A DNA stretch of 53,645 nt from NCBI RefSeq assembly GCF_000733295.1, contig NZ_JPMI01000409.1:1-53645 (forward strand), in the 5' to 3' direction. A program made the translations under genes and the position numbers. The DNA is from Archangium violaceum Cb vi76 (GTDB taxonomy: Bacteria; Myxococcota; Myxococcia; Myxococcales; Myxococcaceae). Below the pieces are notes generated by a model, which saw only the letters and a program-made list of their open reading frames with translations, did not search any database and had not been told where the DNA came from. Positions 29,945 through 37,934 of this stretch are shown piece by piece. Each line of letters opens with the position of its first letter. Position 1 is the first letter of the stretch.

Positions 29945-31927
29945 ATGACTGTTCAGCGACCCTGTCGCACCTGTGGGGGGGCCCTTCCGGATGGTGCGAC
30001 GCAATGCCCTCGTGACGGAACACCCGTGGCGTCCCCTCTGGACGAGAAGTCCGTGAGGCGGGCAGCGCCCCTCGTGCCGCTGGACGAGCGTTTTCCCTCA
30101 TCGGACGAGCCGGAGGCGGAGTGGGAATCCACCGTCCGCAGGGACGACGTCCTGGTGGGCCAGCAGATTGGCGAGTACCTGGTGCGCCGGCGCATTGGCA
30201 GCGGCGGCATGGGCGTCGTCTACGAGGGCGAGCACCCGGTCATCGGCCGCAAGGTCGCCATCAAGATCATCCGCCCGGACTCCTCCGAGGGCATTCGCTC
30301 GAGAGACCTGGTCAGCGAGGCCCGTGCGGTGAGCGCCATCCGCCACCGCGGCATCATCGACATCTTCGGTTTCGGCACGCTGCCGGGTATCGGCCAGTAC
30401 CTGGTGATGGAGTTCCTCAACGGCCGGCCGCTGGATGAAGTCATCCTGGACCGGGCGCCGATGCCGCCCTCCGAGGCCATCCGGCTCATCATCGAGGTGC
30501 TCGGTGCGCTCTCGGCGGCGCACGCCGTGGGCGTCATCCACCGCGACCTCAAGCCGGGCAACATCTTCGTGGTGCTGGAGTCCAACGGCACGGAGTACGT
30601 GAAGGTGCTCGACTTCGGGCTCGCCAAGCAGGGCGCCACGCCCAACGGCCCCACGCCGCAGACGCGCGCGAGCATGATCGTCGGCACCCCGGAGTACATG
30701 GCGCCGGAGCAGGCGTGTGGCCAGCCGGTGAGCCCGCGCACGGACCTGTACGCGGTGGGCATCATCCTGTTCGAGATGCTCACCGGTCGGCTGCCCTTCC
30801 GGGGCGACTCGCCCATGCACGTGGCCATCCAGCAGGTGCAGGCCCAGCCGCCCGCGCCGGCCTCGCTGGTGGACGGGTTGCCTCCGGAACTGGATGCGCT
30901 CGTCCTGCGGTTGCTGGCCAAGGAGCCCGAACAGCGGCCCGCCTCGGCCGAGGCGGTGGCGCGCGAGCTGAAGACGATCGCCAAGGCGTTGGCCGTGGAC
31001 ATGACGCAACTGTCCGGCTTCGCCCGGGCGGTGCCCGAGCCGACTCCCGCCCCACGTCCCGCGCCCCGGCAGGAGGCCCCCGTGGTGCCTCCGCGAGCCG
31101 CGCGCACGCCGACCCCGCCGGCCGGCGAGACGGTGGAGGCTCCGAAGGTCATCACCCACTCCCGCCCGGCCGCGCCTCCGCCCGAGGCCGAGGCAACGGC
31201 GGTGGAACGGCCCGGTGCCCGCCCCGCCCCCATCGCTCGCCCGCAGGCGGCACGTCCCCAGGCGCGTCCGCAGGCCGCCGCTCCTCGTCCTCCTCCGCCC
31301 ACCACCGATGTGATTCCGGTCCAGGCGGCCCCCGATACGGCGGAGATTGCTTCCGTTGGCTCCAGGTCCCTCCTGAAGCCGTTGCTGGGCGTGGGCCTGG
31401 CGGCGGTCCTCATTGGGGCGGGTGTGGGGGTGGTCATGCAGAAGGGCGACGGCGATCCGGTCGTCCCGGATGCGCCCGCGACGTCCGTCACGAAGGCGCC
31501 GGTGGCCGTGAAGGACCCGCCGCCCCCGCCCACTCAACCGGAGGCCCAGCCCCCACCCAAGGTCGAGCCGCCCGCTCAGCCCGAGACGCCGCCCACCGCG
31601 CAGGCCGTGGCTACGGCCTCGGAGCCGGGGTCCCAGAAGACGGAGCCGAATTCCGCGCAGGAAAATGCGACTTCTGTCGGGAAGCCCCGTTCTCTCTCGA
31701 TGGAAGTGGGCACCCTGAAGATCGTCTCGCGGTGCTTCCACGAGGTGTACGTCGATTTAATGCCCTATGGAGACACCAGGTCCGTGAAGAAACCCATCCC
31801 CTTGCCTCCTGGCGTGCACGAGATCGATCTGATCAACAACTCCGCCCTCAAGGACCACTCCGAGAAGATCGTCATCAAAGCGGGCGAGTCGCTCACGATC
31901 ACCGATCCGTGCACGCGCTCGAGGTAG
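29945..31927 (+). CDS. Zinc-ribbon Ser/Thr protein kinase, membrane anchored
   Basis: 660 residues. An N-terminal short Cys motif ([15 protein letters not shown]) resembles a partial zinc ribbon. The kinase domain (about 75-345) has GSGGMGVV, the catalytic Lys in [21 protein letters not shown] and MAPEQ. A long Pro/Ala linker (about 365-475) leads to one transmembrane helix ([19 protein letters not shown], about 480-498), a periplasmic Pro-rich stretch, and a PEGA-like C-terminal beta domain ([34 protein letters not shown]). The next gene starts 41 bp later, so the two are probably one operon. Confidence 0.9.
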   Translation: MTVQRPCRTCGGALPDGATQCPRDGTPVASPLDEKSVRRAAPLVPLDERFPSSDEPEAEWESTVRRDDVLVGQQIGEYLVRRRIGSGGMGVVYEGEHPVIGRKVAIKIIRPDSSEGIRSRDLVSEARAVSAIRHRGIIDIFGFGTLPGIGQYLVMEFLNGRPLDEVILDRAPMPPSEAIRLIIEVLGALSAAHAVGVIHRDLKPGNIFVVLESNGTEYVKVLDFGLAKQGATPNGPTPQTRASMIVGTPEYMAPEQACGQPVSPRTDLYAVGIILFEMLTGRLPFRGDSPMHVAIQQVQAQPPAPASLVDGLPPELDALVLRLLAKEPEQRPASAEAVARELKTIAKALAVDMTQLSGFARAVPEPTPAPRPAPRQEAPVVPPRAARTPTPPAGETVEAPKVITHSRPAAPPPEAEATAVERPGARPAPIARPQAARPQARPQAAAPRPPPPTTDVIPVQAAPDTAEIASVGSRSLLKPLLGVGLAAVLIGAGVGVVMQKGDGDPVVPDAPATSVTKAPVAVKDPPPPPTQPEAQPPPKVEPPAQPETPPTAQAVATASEPGSQKTEPNSAQENATSVGKPRSLSMEVGTLKIVSRCFHEVYVDLMPYGDTRSVKKPIPLPPGVHEIDLINNSALKDHSEKIVIKAGESLTITDPCTRSR

Positions 31928-31968
31928 GGAGTTTCAGACGCGCTTTGCTTCCTGGATCCACCATCACC

Positions 31969-32928
31969 ATGTCCCTGCGCGCGCTCTTGCTGCTGCTGTG
32001 GCTCGTTCCCATGTCCGCGTGGGCGGCGAAGATACCGGGCATCCGGCTCTACGAGCGGGGCGAGTACGCCAAGGCGAGCCGCTCCCTGAAGGCGGAGCTC
32101 AAGAACCCTCGGCGCTCCGAGGAGGATCGCGCTCGTGCGCGCGTCTACCTCGCCGCCTCGCTGCTGGCGCTCAAGAAGACGAATGAGGCGCGCCAGCAGC
32201 TCGAGGCGTTGGCCCTGACCACCCCGGAGCCGCAGGTGGATCCCGCTCTCTTTCCTCCCGAACTGGTGGAGATGGAGAAGCAGGTGCGCGGCAGGTTGGG
32301 GGTCGAGCGGTTGCCGCCGGAGCCTGACCCCTCCGAGCGTGATCGGCTCGCCGCCCAGGAGGCCGATCGGCTCAGGCGGGAGCAGGAGGAGGCCGAGCGG
32401 CGCAGGCGGGAGCAGGAGGCGGCGGCCCGGAACCAGCAGGCGCAGGTGGGGCCTGTGGACGAGCCCCAGGTCCCGGCGCCTGCCGAGCCCGTGTCCACCT
32501 TCCGGTTGCGTCCGGAGCTCACCGGTTATGGCGATGTGGGGGCGGCCCTGTCCGGTGGCCAGCTCGCCATGGGGGGCGCGTTGGGCCTCACCATCGGAGG
32601 CGGGCCGCTGGAGGCCACGGTGCGGACGCTGGCGGGCGGGGAGCGTTGGGCCTGGGAGCTGGAGGCGGGCTATCTCTTCGGCACCGGAGCCTTCCAGCCG
32701 CGGGTGGCCCTGCGGGGAACCCTGTTCCCCAAGGTCGGAGCAACCGCCGAGAATCCCGATGGCGACGCCCGCTTTGGAATCGGCGCGGCGGTCGGTGGGC
32801 GGCTGGCGCTCTCCCGCCAGGTCTCCCTGCTGATGGACGTGGGGGGCGAGGTCCTCCTCGACGCGCCCAGTCCGTACAATGCCACCCTGATCGTGATCTC
32901 CGCTGGCGTGGGCTACAACCTGTTCTAG
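31969..32928 (+). CDS. Exported TPR-like protein with outer-membrane-type C-terminus
   Basis: 319 residues with a Sec signal peptide (LLLLLWLVPMSAWA). Residues about 22-110 form a TPR-like helical unit (GIRLYERGEYAKASRSLKAEL, YLAASLLALKKTNEARQQLE). A charged coiled-coil segment (EADRLRREQEEAERRRREQ, about 125-150) follows, then a beta-rich C-terminal domain of alternating hydrophobic strands ending in GVGYNLF, with the terminal Phe typical of outer-membrane barrel strands. It may bridge periplasm and outer membrane. It follows the Ser/Thr kinase gene, so it may be a partner. Function unknown. Confidence 0.75.
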   Translation: MSLRALLLLLWLVPMSAWAAKIPGIRLYERGEYAKASRSLKAELKNPRRSEEDRARARVYLAASLLALKKTNEARQQLEALALTTPEPQVDPALFPPELVEMEKQVRGRLGVERLPPEPDPSERDRLAAQEADRLRREQEEAERRRREQEAAARNQQAQVGPVDEPQVPAPAEPVSTFRLRPELTGYGDVGAALSGGQLAMGGALGLTIGGGPLEATVRTLAGGERWAWELEAGYLFGTGAFQPRVALRGTLFPKVGATAENPDGDARFGIGAAVGGRLALSRQVSLLMDVGGEVLLDAPSPYNATLIVISAGVGYNLF

Positions 32929-33063
32929 GCGTCTGCTGTTCGCCGCCGCCCGCTCCCTGGAAGCCGAAGGGTGGCCCTGGGCTGGTGGCGGGAGCATGTC
33001 GCACGCGGCCGTGAGAACAACGGGCCCGCACGGGCCTCCATGCACCTTTTCGGGAGGGCTTCG

Positions 33064-35400
33064 ATGTCACGTCGTGTATCGGGGGCACTGGCCGCGGCTG
33101 GTGTCGTCCTCGTGTCCTGGGTGGCGTTGAGCCAGCCCGGTTTCTCCGGCTCTCCTGCCAGCTCCAGGCCGGCCGGCAGCGTCCTGTCGTCCTCCTCCTT
33201 CCGGTGGGGCATCACCCCGGTTCCGGCCGGCTCCAGAGGGCACTTCGTGCTGCGGCACCGGAGCGCCCATGCCCTCTTCACCGACACGGGCCTGACGCTG
33301 AGCCTGTCTTCGGGCGAGCAGCGGTTGCGCGAGCTGGGCTGGGGAGTGGCCGGCGCGCGTGCGGTGGCGCCCCAGGCCGAAAAGCCCTGGGAGGCGAAGC
33401 TCAACCGCTTCGAGGGGCCACGGGAGTCCTGGGTCCGGGACGTGCCCACCTATGGAGGCCTGCGCTACCCCGGCGTGCTGCCGGGGGTGGACCTGTGGGT
33501 GGAGGAGCACGCCAGAGGGCTGGAGTACGGCTTCCGCGCCGAGCGCGGAGAGCTGCTGCGCCGGGTGCGGCTGGAGTACGCCGGAGTGGAGGCGGTGCGG
33601 GTGGTGGAGGAGGGACGCGGGCTGGAGGTGGAGCTGGGCAGTGGGGTGCTGCGTGAGCGGGGCCTGAAGTGCGCACAGGAGGCCGCGGACGGCGTCCAGT
33701 ACGAGGTGGGCTGCCGGTTCGCGGATGCGCGGCGGGTGGGAGGGGATCGCTGGGAGTACGCCATCGAGGTGGACGTGGCGGATCCCATGAGCCCCGTGGT
33801 GGTGGACCCGGTCATCCTCTGGAACGACTACTTCGGAGTCGAGGCGGACGACTCGTTCGGGGACATGGTCCGCGGTGACGGGGGAGTGCTCTTCGTCACC
33901 GGCACCCTCGCCCATGGAGTGGCCTCCGACGCTCCCCGAGCCCAGGGAGTGCCGGGCGGAATGAGCGTGGTCGTCGCCCGGCTCCATGCGGATGGTGGCC
34001 TGGACCACTGGACGGTCTTCGGGGGCGCGAATGACGACATGGGCAATGCCATCGCGCTCGGAGACAAGAAGCTGTACGTCGCGGGTGTGACCGGCTCGGC
34101 CGCCTTCGGTATTCCCGCCAACCATGGTGCGGAGGACACAGAGGATGGCTTCGTTGCCCAGCTCGATCCCTCGTCGCTGGACCTCGAGTGGATCTACCTG
34201 GTGGGGACGAATGCGGGAGATGAGCTCATTCACGATCTCGCCGTGGGACCCGATGGGGGCCTCTTCATCGTTGGAACCACCAACTCGTCCAATTTCCCCA
34301 AGGAGACGCCCCCGGCCACCGCCCGGGGTTGGGATGCCTTCATCACGCGGCTCACGCCCGGTACCGAGGCGGGCCCCAACGCCGCCCGCGAGGACTGGTC
34401 CACGGTGTTCCGGGGACGCAATCAGGACATCGCCTATGCGGTCACCGTGGATGAACGCGACCAGGTGTATGTGACGGGCAGGACGGAGTCGCCGGATCTG
34501 TTCTCGTCACCCTCGCTCCCCCACAGTGATGGCGGGGCGGACGCCTTCATCGTGAAGCTGAAACCGGACGGGAAGGGGGAGTTCTCCATGTTCATCGGTG
34601 GGCAGGGCAACGAGGAGGGGCGTGCACTCGTCTTCCAGCCGTCCTCCAACGCCCTGCTCGTCGCGGGGACGTACGGGTCGATGACGTTCCCGGGGGGCCC
34701 CATCTCCACTCCCAGCGCGACGACCAAGGCCTTCGTCATGGGCCTCGAGCGGGACACGTTTGTCCTGAAGAGCTCGAGCGTTCTGCGGAACACCAGCGGC
34801 GATGACGAGGCGCGGGCCATCACGCTCGTCAACAACGCCATCTATCTGGGCGGAGTGACGCGCTCGCGTGACTTCCCCGTGAATGGTGGTTTCGACACGG
34901 TCTTCGGCGACGGAGGGACGGAGGGGTTCGTGGCCAGGGTCGTCCTCGGGGAGGAGGTTCCGCAGTGGTCGTCGTGGGTGGGCGGCAACAAAGAGGATGC
35001 GGTCCTCGCGCTGCAGGGTGATCCTCAGGGGCGCCTCTTCATCGGAGGCACCACCAGCTCGAACGACCTCGTCCTCAATACCGAGGTGGCCCCGTTCAAG
35101 AGCCACAATGGGGGGAACGACCTGTTCGTGATGCAGGTGGACCCGGCTCTTCAGGATGGCGGAGTGCCGCAGGATGGCGGAGTGCCGGAGGACGGCGGAG
35201 TGCCGCAGGATGGCGGAATGCAGCCACCAGACAAGGAGCCGGAGCAGCCGGACACGGAGCCAGTGAAGTCCGCGCTGGGTTGGTCCTGTGGCTCCTCGAG
35301 CACGGGAGGGGCGCCGGTGACCTTCGCGCTCGGCACGCTCGCCGGGCTGTGGCTGTTCGCCTCGCGGCGCCGAACGCATGTCTGTCCGAAGCGCTCATAG
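33064..35400 (+). CDS. SBBP beta-propeller surface protein, MYXO-CTERM-like tail (copy 1)
   Basis: 778 residues. A Sec signal (VSGALAAAGVVLVSWVALSQ) precedes an N-terminal DUF7948-like domain (about 45-260: LRYPGVLPGVDLWVEEH, LEYGFRAERGE, VVVDPVILWNDYFG). SBBP-type repeats then form a beta-propeller (about 260-690), each with an LYVAGVT/LFIVGTT strand and a DAFI(T/V)RL strand. A DGGVPQ-repeat linker leads to LGWSCG, a hydrophobic helix and an Arg cluster (SRRRTH). That tail has the Cys-helix-Arg layout of MYXO-CTERM sorting signals. The likely fate is processing and display at the outer surface. It is the first of three tandem paralogues. The start is ATG 33064. Confidence 0.82.
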   Translation: MSRRVSGALAAAGVVLVSWVALSQPGFSGSPASSRPAGSVLSSSSFRWGITPVPAGSRGHFVLRHRSAHALFTDTGLTLSLSSGEQRLRELGWGVAGARAVAPQAEKPWEAKLNRFEGPRESWVRDVPTYGGLRYPGVLPGVDLWVEEHARGLEYGFRAERGELLRRVRLEYAGVEAVRVVEEGRGLEVELGSGVLRERGLKCAQEAADGVQYEVGCRFADARRVGGDRWEYAIEVDVADPMSPVVVDPVILWNDYFGVEADDSFGDMVRGDGGVLFVTGTLAHGVASDAPRAQGVPGGMSVVVARLHADGGLDHWTVFGGANDDMGNAIALGDKKLYVAGVTGSAAFGIPANHGAEDTEDGFVAQLDPSSLDLEWIYLVGTNAGDELIHDLAVGPDGGLFIVGTTNSSNFPKETPPATARGWDAFITRLTPGTEAGPNAAREDWSTVFRGRNQDIAYAVTVDERDQVYVTGRTESPDLFSSPSLPHSDGGADAFIVKLKPDGKGEFSMFIGGQGNEEGRALVFQPSSNALLVAGTYGSMTFPGGPISTPSATTKAFVMGLERDTFVLKSSSVLRNTSGDDEARAITLVNNAIYLGGVTRSRDFPVNGGFDTVFGDGGTEGFVARVVLGEEVPQWSSWVGGNKEDAVLALQGDPQGRLFIGGTTSSNDLVLNTEVAPFKSHNGGNDLFVMQVDPALQDGGVPQDGGVPEDGGVPQDGGMQPPDKEPEQPDTEPVKSALGWSCGSSSTGGAPVTFALGTLAGLWLFASRRRTHVCPKRS
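35152..35220 (+). repeat. 18-bp in-frame tandem repeats in the copy 1 linker
   Basis: About four imperfect copies of an 18-bp unit, CAGGATGGCGGAGTGCCG, encode (Q/E)DGGVP repeats between the beta-propeller and the C-terminal anchor. Being a multiple of 3, copy changes would keep the frame and simply alter the stalk length. Confidence 0.8.
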
Positions 35401-35487
35401 CTGCGCCGTGGTGGGTTCCTGGCGCTGGACGGACGAGCGTTGAGGCGGTCCGTCAGCTGGTTCGTCGTTTTCTGGAGAGGGGGCCGT

Positions 35488-37863
35488 GTGTCTCGTCGAT
35501 TGTTTGGTGCGGTGGCCATGGCCGGAGCCATCCTCGTGTCGTGGGTGGCGGTGAGCCAGCCCGCTTCCCATGCGGTTCCAGCCCCGGTGCCACTCGGGCC
35601 CGCCCGATTGCTGAGCAATGCCCTCCGGCCGGGCATCATCCCGGCGCCCGAGGGAGCCCCGGGGCCCTACCTGCTCCAGCGGGGGCGTGTCAGTGCCCTC
35701 TTTCGCGAAACGGGCATGGCGCTGCGTCTGCCCTCCCAGACCCGGCCGGTGCGGGAGCTGGAGTGGCGTGTGGCTGGCGCGCGTGCGGTGCGGCCCCAGG
35801 CGGAGAAGCCGCGTGAGGCGCCGTTCTTCCAGCGGGCTGCGCCCGAGGTGTCCTCCTATGGCGGCCTGCGCTACCCGGGGGTCCGGCCGGGTGTGGACCT
35901 GTGGTTCGAGGAGCGTGCCGAGGGTGTGGAGTACGGCTTCCGCGCCGAGCGCGGGGCGGACTTGCGGCGGGTGGAACTGGAGTACGAGGGCGCGCGCGCG
36001 GTGCGGGTGGTGGACGAAGGGCGGGCGCTGGAGGTGGATCTGGAGGAGGGGGTGCTGCGCGAGGAGGGCTTGTGGTGCGCTCAGGAGTCGCCGGGTGGCG
36101 TCTCGCGAGAGGTGGAGTGCCGCTTCACGGACGCGCGCCAGGTGGGGCGGGAGCGCTGGGCCTATGTCATCGAGGTGGACGTGGAGGAACCGGAGCGCCC
36201 GGTGGTGGTGGATCCGGTCATCCAATGGAACACCTATCTCGGTGGCTCCCTGGCCGATGACTTCGGTGGCATGGTCGTCACCGACGCGGGGATGGTTCTC
36301 GTCGCCGGTACGGTCGAGATCGATCCGAGCCTGCTGGCCTGCAATTGCATCGATGGGTTGGAGATCGAAGGCAAGGGCGTAATCGTCGCCGGGTTCCACG
36401 AGGGGGGTGGGTTCGCGGGCTGGCGCATCCTGAATGGCTCGGGGGTGGACGTCGGCCGGTCCATCACGCTTGGCAAGGACGGCATGGTGTACGTCGCGGG
36501 TGAGACCACGTCGAAGTCCTTCGGGACGTTCCCCAGCAACAAGGGCGCGGGACTGGGAGACGGGTTCGTTGCCCAGTTGGATGTGTCGAATCCGGCGGCC
36601 TGGCGGTTCCGGTGGATCTACCTCGTGGGCTCGCCGAGCGGGAATGAGGCCATCCACGCCATCTCCACCGGGGCCGATGGCGGCCTCTTCGTCGTGGGGG
36701 AGACCACCTCCCAGGACTTTCCCGGAGCGCCCGATGCCTCCACGGATGGGGGCAGGGACGCCTTCGTGACCAGGCTCCACCCCGCGACCGCCCCGGATGG
36801 CTCCGTCGCGACCACGCTGGAGTGGTCCACCCTGGGGCGAGGGACCCACGACGACGTCCTCTACGCGGTCACGGTGGATGAAGGGGGCAGGGTCTACGTC
36901 ACGGGCAGGTCGGCCTCGCCCGGTCTGCTCCCGGGTGCCCTTCGGACCCATGCGGGGCCCGCGGGCACGGATGATGTCCTCGTCGCGAGGTTGAACCCGG
37001 CGACGGGCGGGGTCGACAGGAGTCTCTACCTGGGTGGGTTGGGCAACGACGAGGGACGCGCGCTCGCCCTCAAGGGGGCCGGCGATGCCAACCTCTTCGT
37101 GGCCGGTACGACCCGCTCGGCGGGCTTCCCGCTGCAGACGGGCTCCGCCGCCGTGTCCGATGCCTTCGTGGTGACGCTCGACAGGGACTCCTTCGCGCTG
37201 AAGGCGGTGCGTGTCGTCGGCGGCTCCATGGCCGATGACGAGGGCCTGGCCCTGGCTGTTGATCGAAGCCCCGCGGCCGCCGGAAGGGACATCGTCTACC
37301 TGGGAGGGAAGACCGCCTCGCCGGGTGATTTCCCGCTCGAGCAGCCCTTCGACAGGAATTACGGCGGGTCGACCGAGGGGTTCGTGGCCCGGTTGGAGGT
37401 CGATGCGGGCGCTCCGCTGTCGTGGTCCTCGTTGGTGGGAGGTGGGGGAGAGGACGTGGTGCTCGCCTTGAACAGTGAGCGCCCGGGGCGCCTCTTCCTG
37501 GGTGGCACCACCAGCTCCGATGACCTGGTTCCCCTGGGGACTCCTGGCTACTCCAAGACGCCGAAAGGAGGGACGGAGTTGTTCCTCATGTCCGTGGAGC
37601 AGGATGCCTCCACGCCGGAGCCGGGGACGGATGCGGGTGTGGACGCGGGGACGGATGCGGGCGTGGACGCGGGGGTGGACGCGGGAACGGATGTCGGTGT
37701 GGACGCGGGGACGGATGGAGGCATGTCCGTGCCCACATCTCCCCTGGGTTGGTCCTGTGGTGTCAGTGGACGCAGCGGTGGGCCGGGGGCACTCGCGTTC
37801 GGAACGCTCGCCGGTCTGGCGCTGCTTGCTCGTCGCCGGAAGCGGGAGGCCCATCATGGATGA
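35488..37863 (+). CDS. SBBP beta-propeller surface protein, MYXO-CTERM-like tail (copy 2)
   Basis: 791 residues from a GTG at 35488 behind GGAGAGGGGG. It shares the architecture of its neighbours: signal peptide (SRRLFGAVAMAGAILVSW), DUF7948-like domain (about 60-250), SBBP repeats with strands such as MVYVAGET, LFVVGETTS, VYVTGRSAS and LFVAGTTRS, a TDAGVDAG linker, then LGWSCG, a hydrophobic helix (LAFGTLAGLALLA) and RRRKRE. The stretch around DLWFEERAEGVEYGFRAERG is nearly identical at DNA level to copy 3, so copies 2 and 3 are the closest pair or have undergone gene conversion. The propeller halves have diverged, suggesting different ligands. Confidence 0.82.
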   Translation: MSRRLFGAVAMAGAILVSWVAVSQPASHAVPAPVPLGPARLLSNALRPGIIPAPEGAPGPYLLQRGRVSALFRETGMALRLPSQTRPVRELEWRVAGARAVRPQAEKPREAPFFQRAAPEVSSYGGLRYPGVRPGVDLWFEERAEGVEYGFRAERGADLRRVELEYEGARAVRVVDEGRALEVDLEEGVLREEGLWCAQESPGGVSREVECRFTDARQVGRERWAYVIEVDVEEPERPVVVDPVIQWNTYLGGSLADDFGGMVVTDAGMVLVAGTVEIDPSLLACNCIDGLEIEGKGVIVAGFHEGGGFAGWRILNGSGVDVGRSITLGKDGMVYVAGETTSKSFGTFPSNKGAGLGDGFVAQLDVSNPAAWRFRWIYLVGSPSGNEAIHAISTGADGGLFVVGETTSQDFPGAPDASTDGGRDAFVTRLHPATAPDGSVATTLEWSTLGRGTHDDVLYAVTVDEGGRVYVTGRSASPGLLPGALRTHAGPAGTDDVLVARLNPATGGVDRSLYLGGLGNDEGRALALKGAGDANLFVAGTTRSAGFPLQTGSAAVSDAFVVTLDRDSFALKAVRVVGGSMADDEGLALAVDRSPAAAGRDIVYLGGKTASPGDFPLEQPFDRNYGGSTEGFVARLEVDAGAPLSWSSLVGGGGEDVVLALNSERPGRLFLGGTTSSDDLVPLGTPGYSKTPKGGTELFLMSVEQDASTPEPGTDAGVDAGTDAGVDAGVDAGTDVGVDAGTDGGMSVPTSPLGWSCGVSGRSGGPGALAFGTLAGLALLARRRKREAHHG
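37623..37720 (+). repeat. Asp/Ala/Gly-coding tandem repeats in the copy 2 linker
   Basis: Repeats of GGGACGGATGCGGGTGTGGA type (12- and 24-bp periodicity) encode (T/V)DAG(V/T) units. They form an acidic flexible stalk between the propeller and the C-terminal anchor, at the same position as the DGGVPQ repeat of copy 1 but unrelated in sequence. Confidence 0.75.
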
Positions 37864-37934
37864 GGGGTCCGGTTCAGGCGTGGGGTCTCGCTCGGTGGAT
37901 GACCTGGTTCGCTTTTTCTGAAGAGGGGGCTGTC

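Noticed and set aside
35152-35220. Short regular repeats as a possible CRISPR array
   Set aside because: The units are contiguous, lack spacers and encode an in-frame protein linker.
35395-37857. 820-codon minus-strand frame, and similar ones at 41241-43856 and 48368-50962
   Set aside because: Each mirrors a gene with clear family motifs on the plus strand and has low-complexity composition.
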